A DNA stretch of 64,000 nt from Plebeiibacterium sediminum (GCF_026013605.1 NZ_JAPDPJ010000022.1:23202-87201); one strand, 5' to 3'. Counted from the stretch's first letter, positions 51,843 to 61,891 are shown. Notes: generated by a model not told the origin, from the sequence alone. Made by a program: numbers and translations.

Positions 51843-53993
51843 AAGACATATTTATTATTGTCGGCAATAGTATTTGCCTTTTTAGCAACCTTGTTACCAG
51901 GCTGTTCTTGCGGTAATGATGATTATTCTGCTTATCTGTTTACCTACTTTGTAGGAAACGGACCAGGCGAAGAATCTATACATTATGCTGTAAGTGCTGA
52001 TGGTTACAACTATATAGCATTAAACAATAATGAGGCAATTATTGATTCAAAAGATATCAGTTCTTCTGGTGGAGTAAGAGATCCGCATATTTTACGCGGA
52101 GAAGATGGAAAAACCTTTTACATGGTGATTACCGACTTGTATGTTACTGATCAGGGATGGAATAATGTGGCTATGATTTTAATGAAATCAACCGATTTAA
52201 TCAATTGGGAACATAGTATTATCAACATTCCCGAAACGTATCCTGAAACATTTGGTGATGTGGACAGGGTATGGGCTCCGCAAACCATTTACGATGAAGA
52301 AACTCAAAAATATATGGTGTATTTTAGTATGAAACAGGGAAACAATCCTGATATCATTTACTATGCTTATGCCAATAAAGATTTTACTGCCCTTGAGTCG
52401 GAACCTAAACAATTGTATTTTAGTCCTACCAACAATGCATGTATCGATGGCGACATCATTAAAAAAGATGGTAAGTTCTATTTCTTTATGAAATCAGAAA
52501 CTGGTGAACCGGGAATTAAACTGGCTATTTCAGATAAACTAACAGAAGGATATGAAATGGTAAGTACTGATCGCGTTGACTGTTCTGAGCACAGAGTTGA
52601 AGGTTCTGGTACTTTTAAATTAAATCACAGCGATGAGTATATTTTAATGTATGATGTTTACATTAAAGGTGAATATCAGTTTACTAAAAGTAGTGACTTA
52701 AAGCATTTTGAAGTGGTTGATCATGCCATTAGCATGAACTTTCATCCTCGCCATGGTTGTGTAATGCCTATTACTCAAAAGGAATTACAACGATTAATGA
52801 ATAAATGGGGAACCATTGACGGAGAATTTGTTAAAGTGACTTCGGAGCAGGTAAAAAAGCTGAATGTAAATTTTAATAACAAAACGGAGTCTATTCACAT
52901 CCCTGTAAAAACAGGAACAGATTTAACACAGTTTGATCCTCAGTTTAGCGCTTTTCAAGGGATTTCTGTGAGTCCGCAAGGTGCTCAGGATTTTTCTGCA
53001 GGAGCTGTGGAATACACCATTACAATGGAGGGACAAACTCCGGTAACTTATACTGTTGAAGTTTCTGAAGATCATAACCCTGTGGTTGAAGGTTATTATG
53101 CCGATCCGGATTTGATCTATTCCAATAAAACTAAAAAGTACTATATGTATCCAACAAGCGACGGATTTAACAACTGGTCGGGTACATATTTTAAAACATT
53201 TTCTTCAGAGGATTTAGTAAACTGGACTGATGAAGGTGTTATTTTGGATTTACATAAAGATGTGAGCTGGGCCGACAGAAATGCATGGGCTCCATGTATT
53301 ATAGAAAAAGAAGTTAACGGACAGTACAAATACTATTATTACTATACAGCAGCACAAACAATAGGTGTGGCGGTAGCTGATGATCCTGCAGGTCCTTTTG
53401 TTGATAGCGGTAAAGCACTTATCGATACAAAACCTAAAGGAATTACACGCGGTCAAATCATTGATCCGGATGTTTTTCAGGATCCTGAAACTGGTAAATT
53501 TTATTTGTATTGGGGAAATGGATTTATGGTAGGAGCTGAGTTAAACGATGACATGGTTTCTATCAAGGAAAAAACATTAACCGAATTTCATCCTGGTCAT
53601 ACTTTCCGCGAAGGTAGCCATGTTCTTTATCGCAAAGGTACTTATTATTTTATGTGGAGTGAGGATGATACGCGCAGCCCCAATTACCGTGTAAGATATG
53701 CTACAGCAACCTCTCCATTGGGTAAGTTAAGCATACCAGAAAATAATATTGTAGTAGAAAAAAAACCTGAGCAAGGTATTTATGCAACCGGACATAATAC
53801 TACAATTCAAGTTCCTGGTAAAGATGAGTGGTATTTGGTTTATCACCGTTTTACATTACCTAAAGGTATTGATATGGGCCGTCCGGCAGGTTTTCACCGC
53901 GAAGTTTGTATCGATAAAATGGAATTTAATGCCGATGGAAGTATTAAGCCTGTAATTCCTACTTTAAAAGGAATAGAACCGATTTCTAAATAA
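51837..53993 (+). CDS. Tandem-domain GH43 lipoprotein
   Basis: A 718-residue lipoprotein (signal ending LLPGC, Cys23) with two GH43 five-bladed propellers. Start ATG 51837 was chosen as the one that opens the signal; the frame extends 13 residues further left without support. Domain 1 (about 30-300) has base Asp82 in GGVRDPHIL and acid Glu255 in RVEGSGTF. Domain 2 (about 410-710) has Asp423 in YYADPDLIY and Glu592 in REGSHVLY. Both catalytic pairs are intact. An intervening region (about 320-405) resembles a beta-sandwich linker. GH43 enzymes remove arabinofuranose, xylose or galactose; here arabinose or exo-galactose from arabinogalactan is the best guess. Confidence 0.88.
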   Translation: MKKTYLLLSAIVFAFLATLLPGCSCGNDDYSAYLFTYFVGNGPGEESIHYAVSADGYNYIALNNNEAIIDSKDISSSGGVRDPHILRGEDGKTFYMVITDLYVTDQGWNNVAMILMKSTDLINWEHSIINIPETYPETFGDVDRVWAPQTIYDEETQKYMVYFSMKQGNNPDIIYYAYANKDFTALESEPKQLYFSPTNNACIDGDIIKKDGKFYFFMKSETGEPGIKLAISDKLTEGYEMVSTDRVDCSEHRVEGSGTFKLNHSDEYILMYDVYIKGEYQFTKSSDLKHFEVVDHAISMNFHPRHGCVMPITQKELQRLMNKWGTIDGEFVKVTSEQVKKLNVNFNNKTESIHIPVKTGTDLTQFDPQFSAFQGISVSPQGAQDFSAGAVEYTITMEGQTPVTYTVEVSEDHNPVVEGYYADPDLIYSNKTKKYYMYPTSDGFNNWSGTYFKTFSSEDLVNWTDEGVILDLHKDVSWADRNAWAPCIIEKEVNGQYKYYYYYTAAQTIGVAVADDPAGPFVDSGKALIDTKPKGITRGQIIDPDVFQDPETGKFYLYWGNGFMVGAELNDDMVSIKEKTLTEFHPGHTFREGSHVLYRKGTYYFMWSEDDTRSPNYRVRYATATSPLGKLSIPENNIVVEKKPEQGIYATGHNTTIQVPGKDEWYLVYHRFTLPKGIDMGRPAGFHREVCIDKMEFNADGSIKPVIPTLKGIEPISK

Positions 53994-54010
53994 GGAGCAA
54001 GTAACAATGG

Positions 54011-54353
54011 TCCAAGTTACAAACTTGAACCCATAGAAGATCTGGCGCAAGTTAGTACACAGCTGCCGCGTGTGTCCCCACGTGTGGTTGAAATTATCCC
54101 CACGTGTGAGGACACACGCGGTAGCAATGGTTTATCATTAAATAAAATTTGTAAGCTGTAAATCAACTCTCCTCCTTTCAAAGGAGGAGTACCTCGACGC
54201 AGGAGAGGGGAGGAGGTTTTATACCTTTAGCAAGGATCCAATTTACAAACTTGAACCCGTAGAAGATCTGGCGCAAGTTAGTACACCGCTGCTGCACGTG
54301 TCCCCACGTGTGGTTGAGAGAATCCCCACGCGTGAGGACACGCGGTAGCAATG
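54011..54353. repeat. GC-rich direct repeats with long hairpins
   Basis: Two copies of an approximately 117-bp unit, 54011-54129 and 54237-54353, about 90% alike, lie in the 412-bp gap after the GH43 gene (53994-54405). Each begins TCCAAGTTACAAACTTGAACC (or TCCAATTT...) and contains a strong hairpin: in copy 1 CCGCGTGTGTCC (54066-54077) pairs with GGACACACGCGG (54110-54121). Loops contain CCCCACGTGTG. Between the copies sits another palindrome, CTCCTCCTTT-c-AAAGGAGGAG (54169-54189), inside a GC-rich stretch. The base composition differs clearly from the AT-rich neighbours, suggesting a mobile or REP-like origin. Confidence 0.7.
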
Positions 54354-54405
54354 ACATTTAACATTCGACTTATAACATTCGATTAATTTAAAAATCCAAA
54401 TAAAA

Positions 54406-56265
54406 GTGAAGAGTCAATCAAGAGGTATTCATCACCTACAATTCATCAGTTGTGTACTTTTAATAGCCGCAACTTTAACGAATTGTACCCATCTACAACA
54501 AACTCAAAAAACTGAAGTAAAACCATACGAAGTTGCAAGAGAGGGAGCCTGGTGCTGGTTTGCAGATCCACGAGCAGTTCATCATCAAAATGAGGACGGA
54601 ACGATCAATAAATCATATATAGGTTATATCGATATTCATGGAAATATAAAAGCGACTCAGCACGACTTTAAAACAGGGCAATCAAACGAAGTATTAATCA
54701 GATCTTATTTTCAACCCGATGATCATGACAACCCTACCTTCTTAATTCTTCCGGATGATCGTGTAATGATTTTCTACTCACGCCACACCGATGAACCTTG
54801 TTTTTACTATCGTATTTCTAAAACTCCAGGTGACATTACTTCATTGAGTCAGGAATATAAAATACCCACAAAGTTTAATACTACTTATCCTTCTCCATTT
54901 ATTTTGTCTGATGATCCCACACACTTTTATATTTGTTGGCGTGGCATTAGCTGGCATCCAACCATAGCTAAATTTACAGTTCCAACAACCAACGAAACAA
55001 CAGAATGTGTTTGGGGACCTTATCAAATGGTTCAGTCAACTGCTTCGCGTCCGTATGCCAAATATACCAGCAATGGAAAAGATAAAATTATGCTGGCTTA
55101 TACTACAGGACATCCCGATCCTACAATGCCAAATTATTTATATTACAATTATATCGATATCAACACTCTTGAATTGAAGGATGTAAAAGGCAACGTACTC
55201 TCAAAAATAGGAGAAGAGATATACCATGTTGCAGCTACTCCTGATTATAAAAATACCTATCCGGATGCAGTTGTTGATCCTAGTCCTTTACGCAACTGGT
55301 TGTGGCAGGTTGTTTTAGATCAGGATGAAAACCCTGCTATTGCTATGGTTACTATTTCGGCAGATAAAACATCGCACGATTATTATTATGCCAAATGGAA
55401 TGGAGAAAGCTGGACCAAAACCTTCCTGGCAAATGGAGGCGGACATTTTCATCAATCACCAAATATTGAGAACTGTTATAGTGGCGGAATGGCTATTGAT
55501 GATCAAAACACCAGTGAAGTATATTGCTCTGTACCTGTAACGGGTAAATACGGAACTGTGTATGAACTTATTAAGTATGTTGTTGATGATAATAATACTG
55601 TTGTTACTACAGATACAATAACAAAAGATTCTGAATTCAATAATGCGCGTCCTTACATCATTTCAAATCGAAAAGATTCGCCTCTAAAACTGACATGGAT
55701 GAATGGCAATTATTACGACTGGATTGTAAGCCGTGAACGTCCATTAGGATTTTGTACTTCAATTTATGCCGATTATGATGTGACGCCTATTGTTAAAACT
55801 GGTCAAAAATTGTTGTTACAATACGATGATGTTCAAAAGGATCAGGTAAAAAGAGATTTTGCATTTGAAAATGTGGATCAGTTTGATGTTCAATTGAATG
55901 TTCAACTTGATACAGCTAAATATTCGGGTAGTTTACTAACTATTGGCGATATAACTTATGGGGTTGATGGTACATCTTTAAAACCTTATGTAGCCATAAA
56001 AAATCAGGATGTTTATAACAGTACAAATGTTTTAGGTAACTCTGATATTTGGCAGGTTAAACCCCGATCTACAAGTGGTAATTGGTATGCGCCAATGCCA
56101 TTTAGTAATATAAATCTGCTAATCTCTTACCGTAATAATGTATTAACAACTTACATAAATGGTTCCATCGATCAGGTGATAACAACCGAAATTGAAACAG
56201 TAAGTAATATTAAAATCAGTAATGTGGTAGATCGTATTAATTCATTAAATATTTTCAGTAATTAG
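54406..56265 (+). CDS. BNR_4 beta-propeller lipoprotein, candidate PL27/GH145-type enzyme
   Basis: A 619-residue lipoprotein; start GTG 54406 opens a signal ending TLTNC (Cys27), and no nearer ATG precedes the signal. Residues about 47-430 are a BNR_4 propeller beginning REGAWCWFADPRAVHH, a motif of the propeller superfamily that includes rhamnose-glucuronate lyases (PL27) and GH145 rhamnosidases. Further blades carry RPYAKYTSNGKDKIMLAYT and PYIISNRKDSPLKLTWMNG. The C-terminal about 170 residues are a laminin G-like beta sandwich. The GH154 gene starts 2 bp after it, so the two are translationally coupled. A role in uncapping rhamnose-glucuronate side chains of arabinogalactan is a context-based inference. 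Confidence 0.72.
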   Translation: MKSQSRGIHHLQFISCVLLIAATLTNCTHLQQTQKTEVKPYEVAREGAWCWFADPRAVHHQNEDGTINKSYIGYIDIHGNIKATQHDFKTGQSNEVLIRSYFQPDDHDNPTFLILPDDRVMIFYSRHTDEPCFYYRISKTPGDITSLSQEYKIPTKFNTTYPSPFILSDDPTHFYICWRGISWHPTIAKFTVPTTNETTECVWGPYQMVQSTASRPYAKYTSNGKDKIMLAYTTGHPDPTMPNYLYYNYIDINTLELKDVKGNVLSKIGEEIYHVAATPDYKNTYPDAVVDPSPLRNWLWQVVLDQDENPAIAMVTISADKTSHDYYYAKWNGESWTKTFLANGGGHFHQSPNIENCYSGGMAIDDQNTSEVYCSVPVTGKYGTVYELIKYVVDDNNTVVTTDTITKDSEFNNARPYIISNRKDSPLKLTWMNGNYYDWIVSRERPLGFCTSIYADYDVTPIVKTGQKLLLQYDDVQKDQVKRDFAFENVDQFDVQLNVQLDTAKYSGSLLTIGDITYGVDGTSLKPYVAIKNQDVYNSTNVLGNSDIWQVKPRSTSGNWYAPMPFSNINLLISYRNNVLTTYINGSIDQVITTEIETVSNIKISNVVDRINSLNIFSN

Positions 56266-56266
56266 C

Positions 56267-58303
56267 ATGAAATATATAAACATTATAGCCGTTTTTCTTG
56301 TGGTTCTGATCATAGGATTACCATCGTGTAAAATGCATGAATCAAACCGCAAACAGGCGGAAGAAAAAACAAATGTATTTGTAGTAAAAAATCCCGACTA
56401 CAATATAAGTCCTTCAACAGGGATGACAAGAAAACACTGGATTGATGCAGCAGAGTATTTGTTACAAGGTGCTTTTTCGTATATCAATACACTTGATGAT
56501 CCAATGAAATTTCCAAAGCAACCTGGTAAAACATACCCTCAGAGAGAGGATCAGGTTCCTACTGAAAAGCTCGAAGGATTATGTCGCACACTATTTGTGG
56601 CAGCGCCCTTATTAAAAGAACAGCCACATCTAAAGATGAATGGTATTTCTGTTGCAGAGTATTACCGTCATCAAATCCTTAATCTGATCAATCCGGATAG
56701 TCCATCCTACATTGTGCCTCGTCCGGAGAACGGAGGGCCTAGTCAAAATTTGGTAGAGTTCGGCGCTTTGGCTATCTCGCTTTTTGTAGCCCCTGAAGTA
56801 ATTTGGGAGCCGCTTACCCAAACAGAAAAAGATGCACTGGCTGCAACCATGCTAAGTTATGGTGATGGACCAACAGTACCATCAAACTGGCGTTACTTCA
56901 ATATTTTTGTATTGAGCTTTTTTAAAGATCAGGGATATGATGTCAATGAAAAATTGTTGGTAGAATATCTGAATAAGAGTATTGAGCAGTACCGTGGTTA
57001 TGGTTGGTATAACGATGCGCCGGCATACGATTATTACAGCATGTGGGCATTTCAGCTTTACAGCGTGCTTTGGAGCGATGTTTTTGGCGAAAAATACTAT
57101 CCTGAAATAGCCCAAAAGCTGATTCAAAACTTCCAGGATTTAAACTACAACTATCCAAATATGTTTTCCGAAGACGGTAACATGTTAATGTATGGACGTA
57201 GTATTTCATATCGCTTTGGTTCAGTTGCTCCATTTCCGTTTATGGGAAAGCATGGAGGCAAAGATGTTAATTTAGGTTGGTTGCGAAAAATATCATCAAG
57301 TACCATGCTTCAGTTTTTGCAGCATCCTGAGTTTTTAAAAGATAGTGTACCTACATTAGGTTTCTATGGCGCTTTTGAACCAGCTGTACAAATATATAGT
57401 TGTCGTGGAAGCGTATATTGGATGGGTAAAGCCTTTTTAGGTTTGCTGTTGCCTGCAGATGATCCATTTTGGACTGCAAAAGAAAACGACGGGCCATGGG
57501 CAGACTATAACGAGGATCAGGTCTATAATAAATTTGCAGAAGGATCCAACGTACTTATAACTAATTATCCTTCAATAGGAGCTTCCGAAATCAGAGCCTG
57601 GTGTCATGAAAAAGTAAAAGACGACTGGCAGAAGTTCCGTTCCACCGAAAACTATAATAAACTTTCGTACAGTAGTATTTTTCCATGGCAGGCAGATGGT
57701 TCAAATGGTGAAATATCTATGAACTATGGTTTTAAAAATGCTGAGGATAAATGGGAAGTATTCCGCTTATATACATTTAAAAAGTTTGAAGATGGAGCTT
57801 ATTATCGTGATGCAGTTTTGGAAACGGATGAAAACATCAAGATGAATTTAATTGATTATCCTTTAGTAAACGGTATTTTAAGGGTAGACAGAAACATAAG
57901 TACAAAAGATGTTGAGATGCGCCTGGGACATTATGCCTTACCAGAGTTGGATCAGGCCATAAAAACCACTACCCAAACTATTGGCGATTATACAGCAACA
58001 ATCATTGATAATGGACAATATCAGTTGGCAATGGTTCCTGTTGCCGGATGGTCAAAAACAGAAGTGTTAGCAACAGAAGGGCTACATCCTGAAAGTAAAA
58101 AAAGTAGTTTAATAGAATTGCATGACGCTTATACTAAAGACCAAAAGGCAAAAGTATACGTTACCTTAATGCTTTGGAAAAAGTCTGGAGAGGAATGGGA
58201 TACCAAAGAACTAAATCCGTTAAAAACCATTCAAATATCAAAAGATGGTGGTCTTGTTGATATAGAATTCAGTGGAGGATTAAAAAGAACATTCTTATTT
58301 TGA
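56267..58303 (+). CDS. DUF2264/GH154-like lipoprotein (candidate exo-beta-glucuronidase)
   Basis: A 678-residue lipoprotein (signal ending GLPSC, Cys21) of the DUF2264 family, which CAZy places in GH154 as I recall, with a beta-glucuronidase as characterised member. The N-terminal alpha/alpha barrel (about 50-400) begins MTRKHWIDAAEYLLQGAF and includes GGPSQNLVEFGAL, NWRYFNIFVLSFF and YNDAPAYDYYSMWAFQLYSVLW. A beta-sandwich domain follows. It fits removal of beta-glucuronic acid from arabinogalactan side chains. The start overlaps the end of the BNR_4 gene region by design (2-bp gap), a tight operon. The family is recognised by motif; the activity is inferred. Confidence 0.8.
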   Translation: MKYINIIAVFLVVLIIGLPSCKMHESNRKQAEEKTNVFVVKNPDYNISPSTGMTRKHWIDAAEYLLQGAFSYINTLDDPMKFPKQPGKTYPQREDQVPTEKLEGLCRTLFVAAPLLKEQPHLKMNGISVAEYYRHQILNLINPDSPSYIVPRPENGGPSQNLVEFGALAISLFVAPEVIWEPLTQTEKDALAATMLSYGDGPTVPSNWRYFNIFVLSFFKDQGYDVNEKLLVEYLNKSIEQYRGYGWYNDAPAYDYYSMWAFQLYSVLWSDVFGEKYYPEIAQKLIQNFQDLNYNYPNMFSEDGNMLMYGRSISYRFGSVAPFPFMGKHGGKDVNLGWLRKISSSTMLQFLQHPEFLKDSVPTLGFYGAFEPAVQIYSCRGSVYWMGKAFLGLLLPADDPFWTAKENDGPWADYNEDQVYNKFAEGSNVLITNYPSIGASEIRAWCHEKVKDDWQKFRSTENYNKLSYSSIFPWQADGSNGEISMNYGFKNAEDKWEVFRLYTFKKFEDGAYYRDAVLETDENIKMNLIDYPLVNGILRVDRNISTKDVEMRLGHYALPELDQAIKTTTQTIGDYTATIIDNGQYQLAMVPVAGWSKTEVLATEGLHPESKKSSLIELHDAYTKDQKAKVYVTLMLWKKSGEEWDTKELNPLKTIQISKDGGLVDIEFSGGLKRTFLF

Positions 58304-58322
58304 TTTATTTATTATGTAAGTT

Positions 58323-58358
58323 GAGGGTGGTTAATTTTTTATTAACCACCTTCTTTTT
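58323..58358 (+). terminator. Intrinsic terminator between GH154 and GH51
   Basis: GGTGGTTAAT (58326-58335) and ATTAACCACC (58341-58350) form a perfect 10-bp stem extended by weaker pairs to 58323/58353, followed by TTCTTTTT. GH51 may therefore have its own promoter within 58359-58425. Confidence 0.85.
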
Positions 58359-58425
58359 ATCTTTATCAGAATTAAAAAATCCCAATCAGTCAGGAATAAT
58401 TTACCTACTAAAAATTATATAAATC

Positions 58426-59964
58426 ATGAAAAAAATGAAACAAGTGACACTGTTAGTTTTATTAACGTGTTTTATGGGCTTAAATGCTCAGGTTGACAAT
58501 TCTTTGTTTTTGCATATAGATAAAAGCAAAACAAAGATAAATAAGGAAATATACGGTCATTTTGCCGAGCATCTTGGACGTTGTATTTACGGAGGTATTT
58601 TTGTTGGTGATACATCCAGCATTCCGAATATTAATGGATATAGAAAAGATGTTGTTGAGGCTTTAAAAGAAATTCATATCCCTGTTTTACGATGGCCGGG
58701 AGGTTGTTTTGCGGATACTTACCACTGGAAAGATGGTATCGGCCCTCGTGAAGATCGTCCTTCAATTGTAAATGTATTTTGGGGAGGTGTTACTGAAGAT
58801 AATAGTTTTGGTACACACGAGTTTTTAGATTTATGTGAATTGATAGGAACCGAAGCTTATATTAGTTTAAATGTAGGTTCAGGTTCAGTTCAGGAAGCTT
58901 CAGAATGGGTGGAGTATATTACTTCTGAAAACATAAGCCCAATGACAGATTTAAGAAAAGAGAATGGAAGAGAAGATCCTTGGAATGTAAAGTTCTGGGG
59001 TATTGGTAACGAAAGCTGGGGCTGTGGAGGTGATCTAAGTCCAGAGTATTATGGCGATCTTTTCCGTCGTTATGCATCTTATGCTCGCGGAGCTGAGTAT
59101 AAAATTGCTTGTGGTGCAAATTCTTTTGATTACGACTGGACTGAGCAGGTAATGAATAAAACCAAAAACAAACAACATTTAATGCAAGGTTTGTCATTAC
59201 ATTATTATACGCTTCCTTACAACTGGAAGAAAAAAGGGTCTGCAACTAACTTCGATGAAAAAGAATGGTTTGTAACCTTGAAAAAAACCATGCGCATGCA
59301 AGAGTTGATTGACAATCATTCGCGAATTATGCGTAAATACGATCCAAATAATAAAGTGGGTTTAATTGTTGATGAATGGGGAACATGGTATGATGTTGAA
59401 GAAGGAACAAATCCAGGATTTTTATATCAGCAAAATACATTACGTGATGCACTTGTGGCCGGAATCAACCTAAACATCTTTAACAACAATGCAGAAACGG
59501 TTAAAATGGCAAATATTGCTCAGGTGGTAAACGTATTACAAGCTATTATTTTAACAGAAGGTAAAGAGATGGTATTAACACCTACTTACCATGTTTTTAA
59601 TATGTATAAAGTTCACCAGGATGCAACGATGATTCCAATGGATTTAGTTTGTGATAATTATAAGTTTGAAGAGGAAGAAATTCCAGCAATTAGTGCTTCT
59701 GCATCAATTAAAGATGGTGTAGTATCTATTACATTATGTAACCTGAATCCTAATGAGTCAGAAGATCTATCCATAAATATTGGCGATAGTAAATATTCTG
59801 ATATCTCAGGAAAAATAATTACAGGAGATAAAATGGGCGACTATAATGATTTTGGAAAAGAGCCTAAAGTTGTATTAAACGACTTGAAAGTTAAGAGTCC
59901 TAAAAATGGAAAACTTAACATGACTTTACCTTCAAAATCTGTTGTTTTAATTCAGTTAAAGTAG
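58426..59964 (+). CDS. GH51 alpha-L-arabinofuranosidase
   Basis: A 512-residue exported enzyme; signal peptide ends MGLNAQ (about residue 22). The GH51 fold is a TIM barrel (about 25-400) plus a C-terminal beta sandwich. Residues [22 protein letters not shown] are family hallmarks. The acid/base is Glu196 in [12 protein letters not shown] and the nucleophile Glu317 in VDEWGTWYD, both present. It removes alpha-L-arabinofuranose residues, completing the debranching set with the GH43 domains. It is the last gene of the enzyme cluster; a bidirectional terminator follows. Confidence 0.94.
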   Translation: MKKMKQVTLLVLLTCFMGLNAQVDNSLFLHIDKSKTKINKEIYGHFAEHLGRCIYGGIFVGDTSSIPNINGYRKDVVEALKEIHIPVLRWPGGCFADTYHWKDGIGPREDRPSIVNVFWGGVTEDNSFGTHEFLDLCELIGTEAYISLNVGSGSVQEASEWVEYITSENISPMTDLRKENGREDPWNVKFWGIGNESWGCGGDLSPEYYGDLFRRYASYARGAEYKIACGANSFDYDWTEQVMNKTKNKQHLMQGLSLHYYTLPYNWKKKGSATNFDEKEWFVTLKKTMRMQELIDNHSRIMRKYDPNNKVGLIVDEWGTWYDVEEGTNPGFLYQQNTLRDALVAGINLNIFNNNAETVKMANIAQVVNVLQAIILTEGKEMVLTPTYHVFNMYKVHQDATMIPMDLVCDNYKFEEEEIPAISASASIKDGVVSITLCNLNPNESEDLSINIGDSKYSDISGKIITGDKMGDYNDFGKEPKVVLNDLKVKSPKNGKLNMTLPSKSVVLIQLK

Positions 59965-59989
59965 CAAATTATAAAATAGCATATAAAAA

Positions 59990-60017
59990 CAAAGACTACC
60001 AATTTTGGTAGCCTTTG
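59990..60017. terminator. Bidirectional terminator between GH51 and the DUF3127 gene
   Basis: CAAAG-a-CTACCAA (59990-60002) pairs with TTGGTAG-c-CTTTG (60005-60017). The genes on both sides converge here, and T/A-rich sequence flanks both sides, so it can act in both directions. Confidence 0.8.
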
Positions 60018-60030
60018 TTGTATATTTTAA

Positions 60031-60405
60031 TTAAAACGGTAGATCTTCATTTGCTCCTGCAGGAGGAACTTCTGCTTCGTTGAATGGAGGAGGAGGTGTA
60101 CCAGGATCAAAAGATGCCTGAACCTTTTCAAGTCTCCATGCTTCAAGGTTAGAAAAGTAGTTTACTTTTCCATCTTTTTCCCATTTACGACCTCTAACAT
60201 TAAAAGATACTTTTACAGGCTCTCCCAAACTAAATGGGTCAAGCTGTGCACATCTGTCTTGAGTCAATTGAAACTTGATATAATCGTTCCAATCAGAATT
60301 TCTCTCGTTAATTACTTCAATAACAAATTCTCTCTTTTTAAAAGATGCACTTATTGATTGTTCATCCTCTTTTACTATTAAATTTCCTGTTAATTCAAAA
60401 TTCAT
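60031..60405 (-). CDS. DUF3127 protein with SSB-like acidic tail
   Basis: A 124-residue cytoplasmic protein of the DUF3127 family, predicted OB-fold-like beta barrel (residues about 1-95: FELTGNLIVKED, KREFVIEVINER, IKFQLTQDRCAQLD, VKVSFNVRGRKWE). The C-terminal tail is proline-rich and ends GANEDLPF, resembling the acidic DDIPF tip by which single-strand DNA-binding proteins recruit partners. A role in DNA metabolism is suggested but not proven. It follows the cyclophilin gene by 19 bp on the minus strand and probably shares its promoter. Confidence 0.8.
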   Translation of the reverse strand: MNFELTGNLIVKEDEQSISASFKKREFVIEVINERNSDWNDYIKFQLTQDRCAQLDPFSLGEPVKVSFNVRGRKWEKDGKVNYFSNLEAWRLEKVQASFDPGTPPPPFNEAEVPPAGANEDLPF

Positions 60406-60424
60406 GTACTTAACTTGTAAATGG

Positions 60425-60883
60425 TTATTCTTCTATTATTTTAATTGTCTCAATTCCGTCACCAGCTCTGATGTCATCGATTACGTCAAGTCCTTCGTAA
60501 ACCATTCCAAAGCAAGTATGAGCTCCATCTAAGTGTGCTGTATTGTTTCGGCTGTGACAGATGAAAAATTGTGAACCACCAGTGTTTTTTCCGGCGTGAG
60601 CCATTGATAAAACACCTCTGTCGTGATATTGTCTGTCAGCACTAGTTTCACAATCAATGCTATATCCAGGACCACCTGTACCAACTCTGGGATTACTCAT
60701 ATCCTTTGAAAAAGGACATCCTCCCTGAATTACAAAATCAGGAATCACACGGTGAAATGCCAATCCATCATAAAATCCTTCTTTTGCTAACTTTACAAAG
60801 TTTTCAACTGTTTTAGGTGTTTCTTTTTCATATAGTTCCACCTTCATTACACCTTTTTCGGTATGTATTTCTGCTTTAATCAT
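60425..60883 (-). CDS. Cyclophilin-type peptidyl-prolyl isomerase
   Basis: A 152-residue cytoplasmic cyclophilin catalysing cis-trans isomerisation of prolyl bonds during protein folding. No signal peptide. All hallmark segments are present: [15 protein letters not shown] (catalytic Arg), GSQFFICHS, and [11 protein letters not shown]. The length is typical of small bacterial PpiB proteins. A Bacteroidota promoter TACCTTTG lies 29-36 bp upstream of the start (60912-60919). First gene of a two-gene unit with the DUF3127 gene. Confidence 0.95.
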   Translation of the reverse strand: MIKAEIHTEKGVMKVELYEKETPKTVENFVKLAKEGFYDGLAFHRVIPDFVIQGGCPFSKDMSNPRVGTGGPGYSIDCETSADRQYHDRGVLSMAHAGKNTGGSQFFICHSRNNTAHLDGAHTCFGMVYEGLDVIDDIRAGDGIETIKIIEE

Positions 60884-60911
60884 AATTCAAGTGTCTTTTA
60901 TTTAAGAGGAA

Positions 60912-60919
60912 CAAAGGTA
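60912..60919 (-). promoter_or_regulatory. -7 promoter element of the cyclophilin gene
   Basis: TACCTTTG on the minus strand is a full match to TAnnTTTG, 29 bp before the cyclophilin start. No TTTG-like -33 box is at the expected place, so it is half a promoter. Confidence 0.5.
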
Positions 60920-60945
60920 TAACTTTTTAAGAGAAATATTGGCAT

Positions 60946-60973
60946 AAAAAAAGAAGGTCATTGACCTTCTTTT
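60946..60973 (-). terminator. Intrinsic terminator of the FKBP operon
   Basis: AAAAGAAGGTCA (60949-60960) pairs with TGACCTTCTTTT (60962-60973); on the minus strand the stem is followed by a run of seven T (60952-60946). It ends the FKBP transcript before the cyclophilin promoter. Confidence 0.85.
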
Positions 60974-61063
60974 ATAAAAATATTGTATCTATATGATTAA
61001 TCTACTATAATTTACACTAAGCGTAGATTTTTATAATCATATTAAAGTTTATCGGGGTTTGAA

Positions 61064-61879
61064 TTATTTTTCAATACCAAGTAATTCAACTTCAAATACT
61101 AGAGTTTCCATAGGACCAATTTTTGGACCAGAACCTCTCATTCCGTAAGCAAGGTCTGCAGGAATATAAAATTTATATTTAGAACCTACAGTCATTAACT
61201 GAAGACCTTCTACCCAACCTTTAATAACCTGAGTAACGCCAAAAGTTGTTGGTTCACCTCTTTCAACAGAACTATCAAATACAGTTCCGTCAATTAAAGT
61301 ACCGTGATAATGAACTTTTACTCTGTCGCCAGGAACAGGTTTGTCTCCTTTACCTTCTTTGATTACTTCATATTGTAAACCGCTTTCAGTAGTGATAACA
61401 CCATCTCTTTTTCCATTTTCAGAAAGGAATTCTTCACCTTTTTTCTTGTTTTCGAAAGCAGGTTTTCCTGGTTGCATCGATTTTTTGTTTTGAGCTCTTT
61501 GATATGCAGATTGTAAATAAGCATTACCTGTGTTTTGATCAAAATACGATTTACCATTAGCCACTTCATTTAAAAATGCAGCTTTCATAATGTCGTAATT
61601 GATTGAATCAAAACTACGCTCATAATTTTGTTTAGATGCTTTAGAAAAATCAGATTTAGCAAGAGCAATTGCCATATCTTTTCCGTATAAAGTATCAAAC
61701 TGAGATGATAATTGTTGCTTCATTTGCGAAGCAATTACATATCCTAATGCATAACTTACACTATCAGTTTCATTTTTCAACTCAACATTTCCTGTACCAG
61801 GAACTTTAGTACAAGAAACTGCAGCTATTGCAATTACGATAAATCCTAAAATTAGATTTTTAAGTTTCATTGTGTTCAA
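61064..61879 (-). CDS. FKBP-type peptidyl-prolyl isomerase, lipoprotein
   Basis: A 271-residue lipoprotein (signal ending AAVSC, Cys23; an alternative start is residue 4). An N-terminal helical dimerisation region (FKBP_N, about 35-145) includes [18 protein letters not shown]. The FKBP_C catalytic domain (about 175-271) holds [32 protein letters not shown] and YIPADLAYG; the substrate-pocket aromatic residues and the FD pair are intact. It assists folding of exported proteins at the periplasmic membrane face. It is the second gene of the FKBP operon, 12 bp after the cytoplasmic FKBP gene, and shares nearly identical DNA with it over the catalytic core. Confidence 0.93.
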   Translation of the reverse strand: MNTMKLKNLILGFIVIAIAAVSCTKVPGTGNVELKNETDSVSYALGYVIASQMKQQLSSQFDTLYGKDMAIALAKSDFSKASKQNYERSFDSINYDIMKAAFLNEVANGKSYFDQNTGNAYLQSAYQRAQNKKSMQPGKPAFENKKKGEEFLSENGKRDGVITTESGLQYEVIKEGKGDKPVPGDRVKVHYHGTLIDGTVFDSSVERGEPTTFGVTQVIKGWVEGLQLMTVGSKYKFYIPADLAYGMRGSGPKIGPMETLVFEVELLGIEK

Positions 61880-61891
61880 ATAATTATATAA

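Noticed and set aside
53994..54405. Possible insertion sequence remnant
   Set aside because: The GC-rich repeats are direct rather than inverted at the ends, and no transposase fragment is readable in any frame.
58919..59245. Minus-strand 108-codon frame within GH51
   Set aside because: Antisense to the catalytic barrel of GH51, no domain, no promoter.
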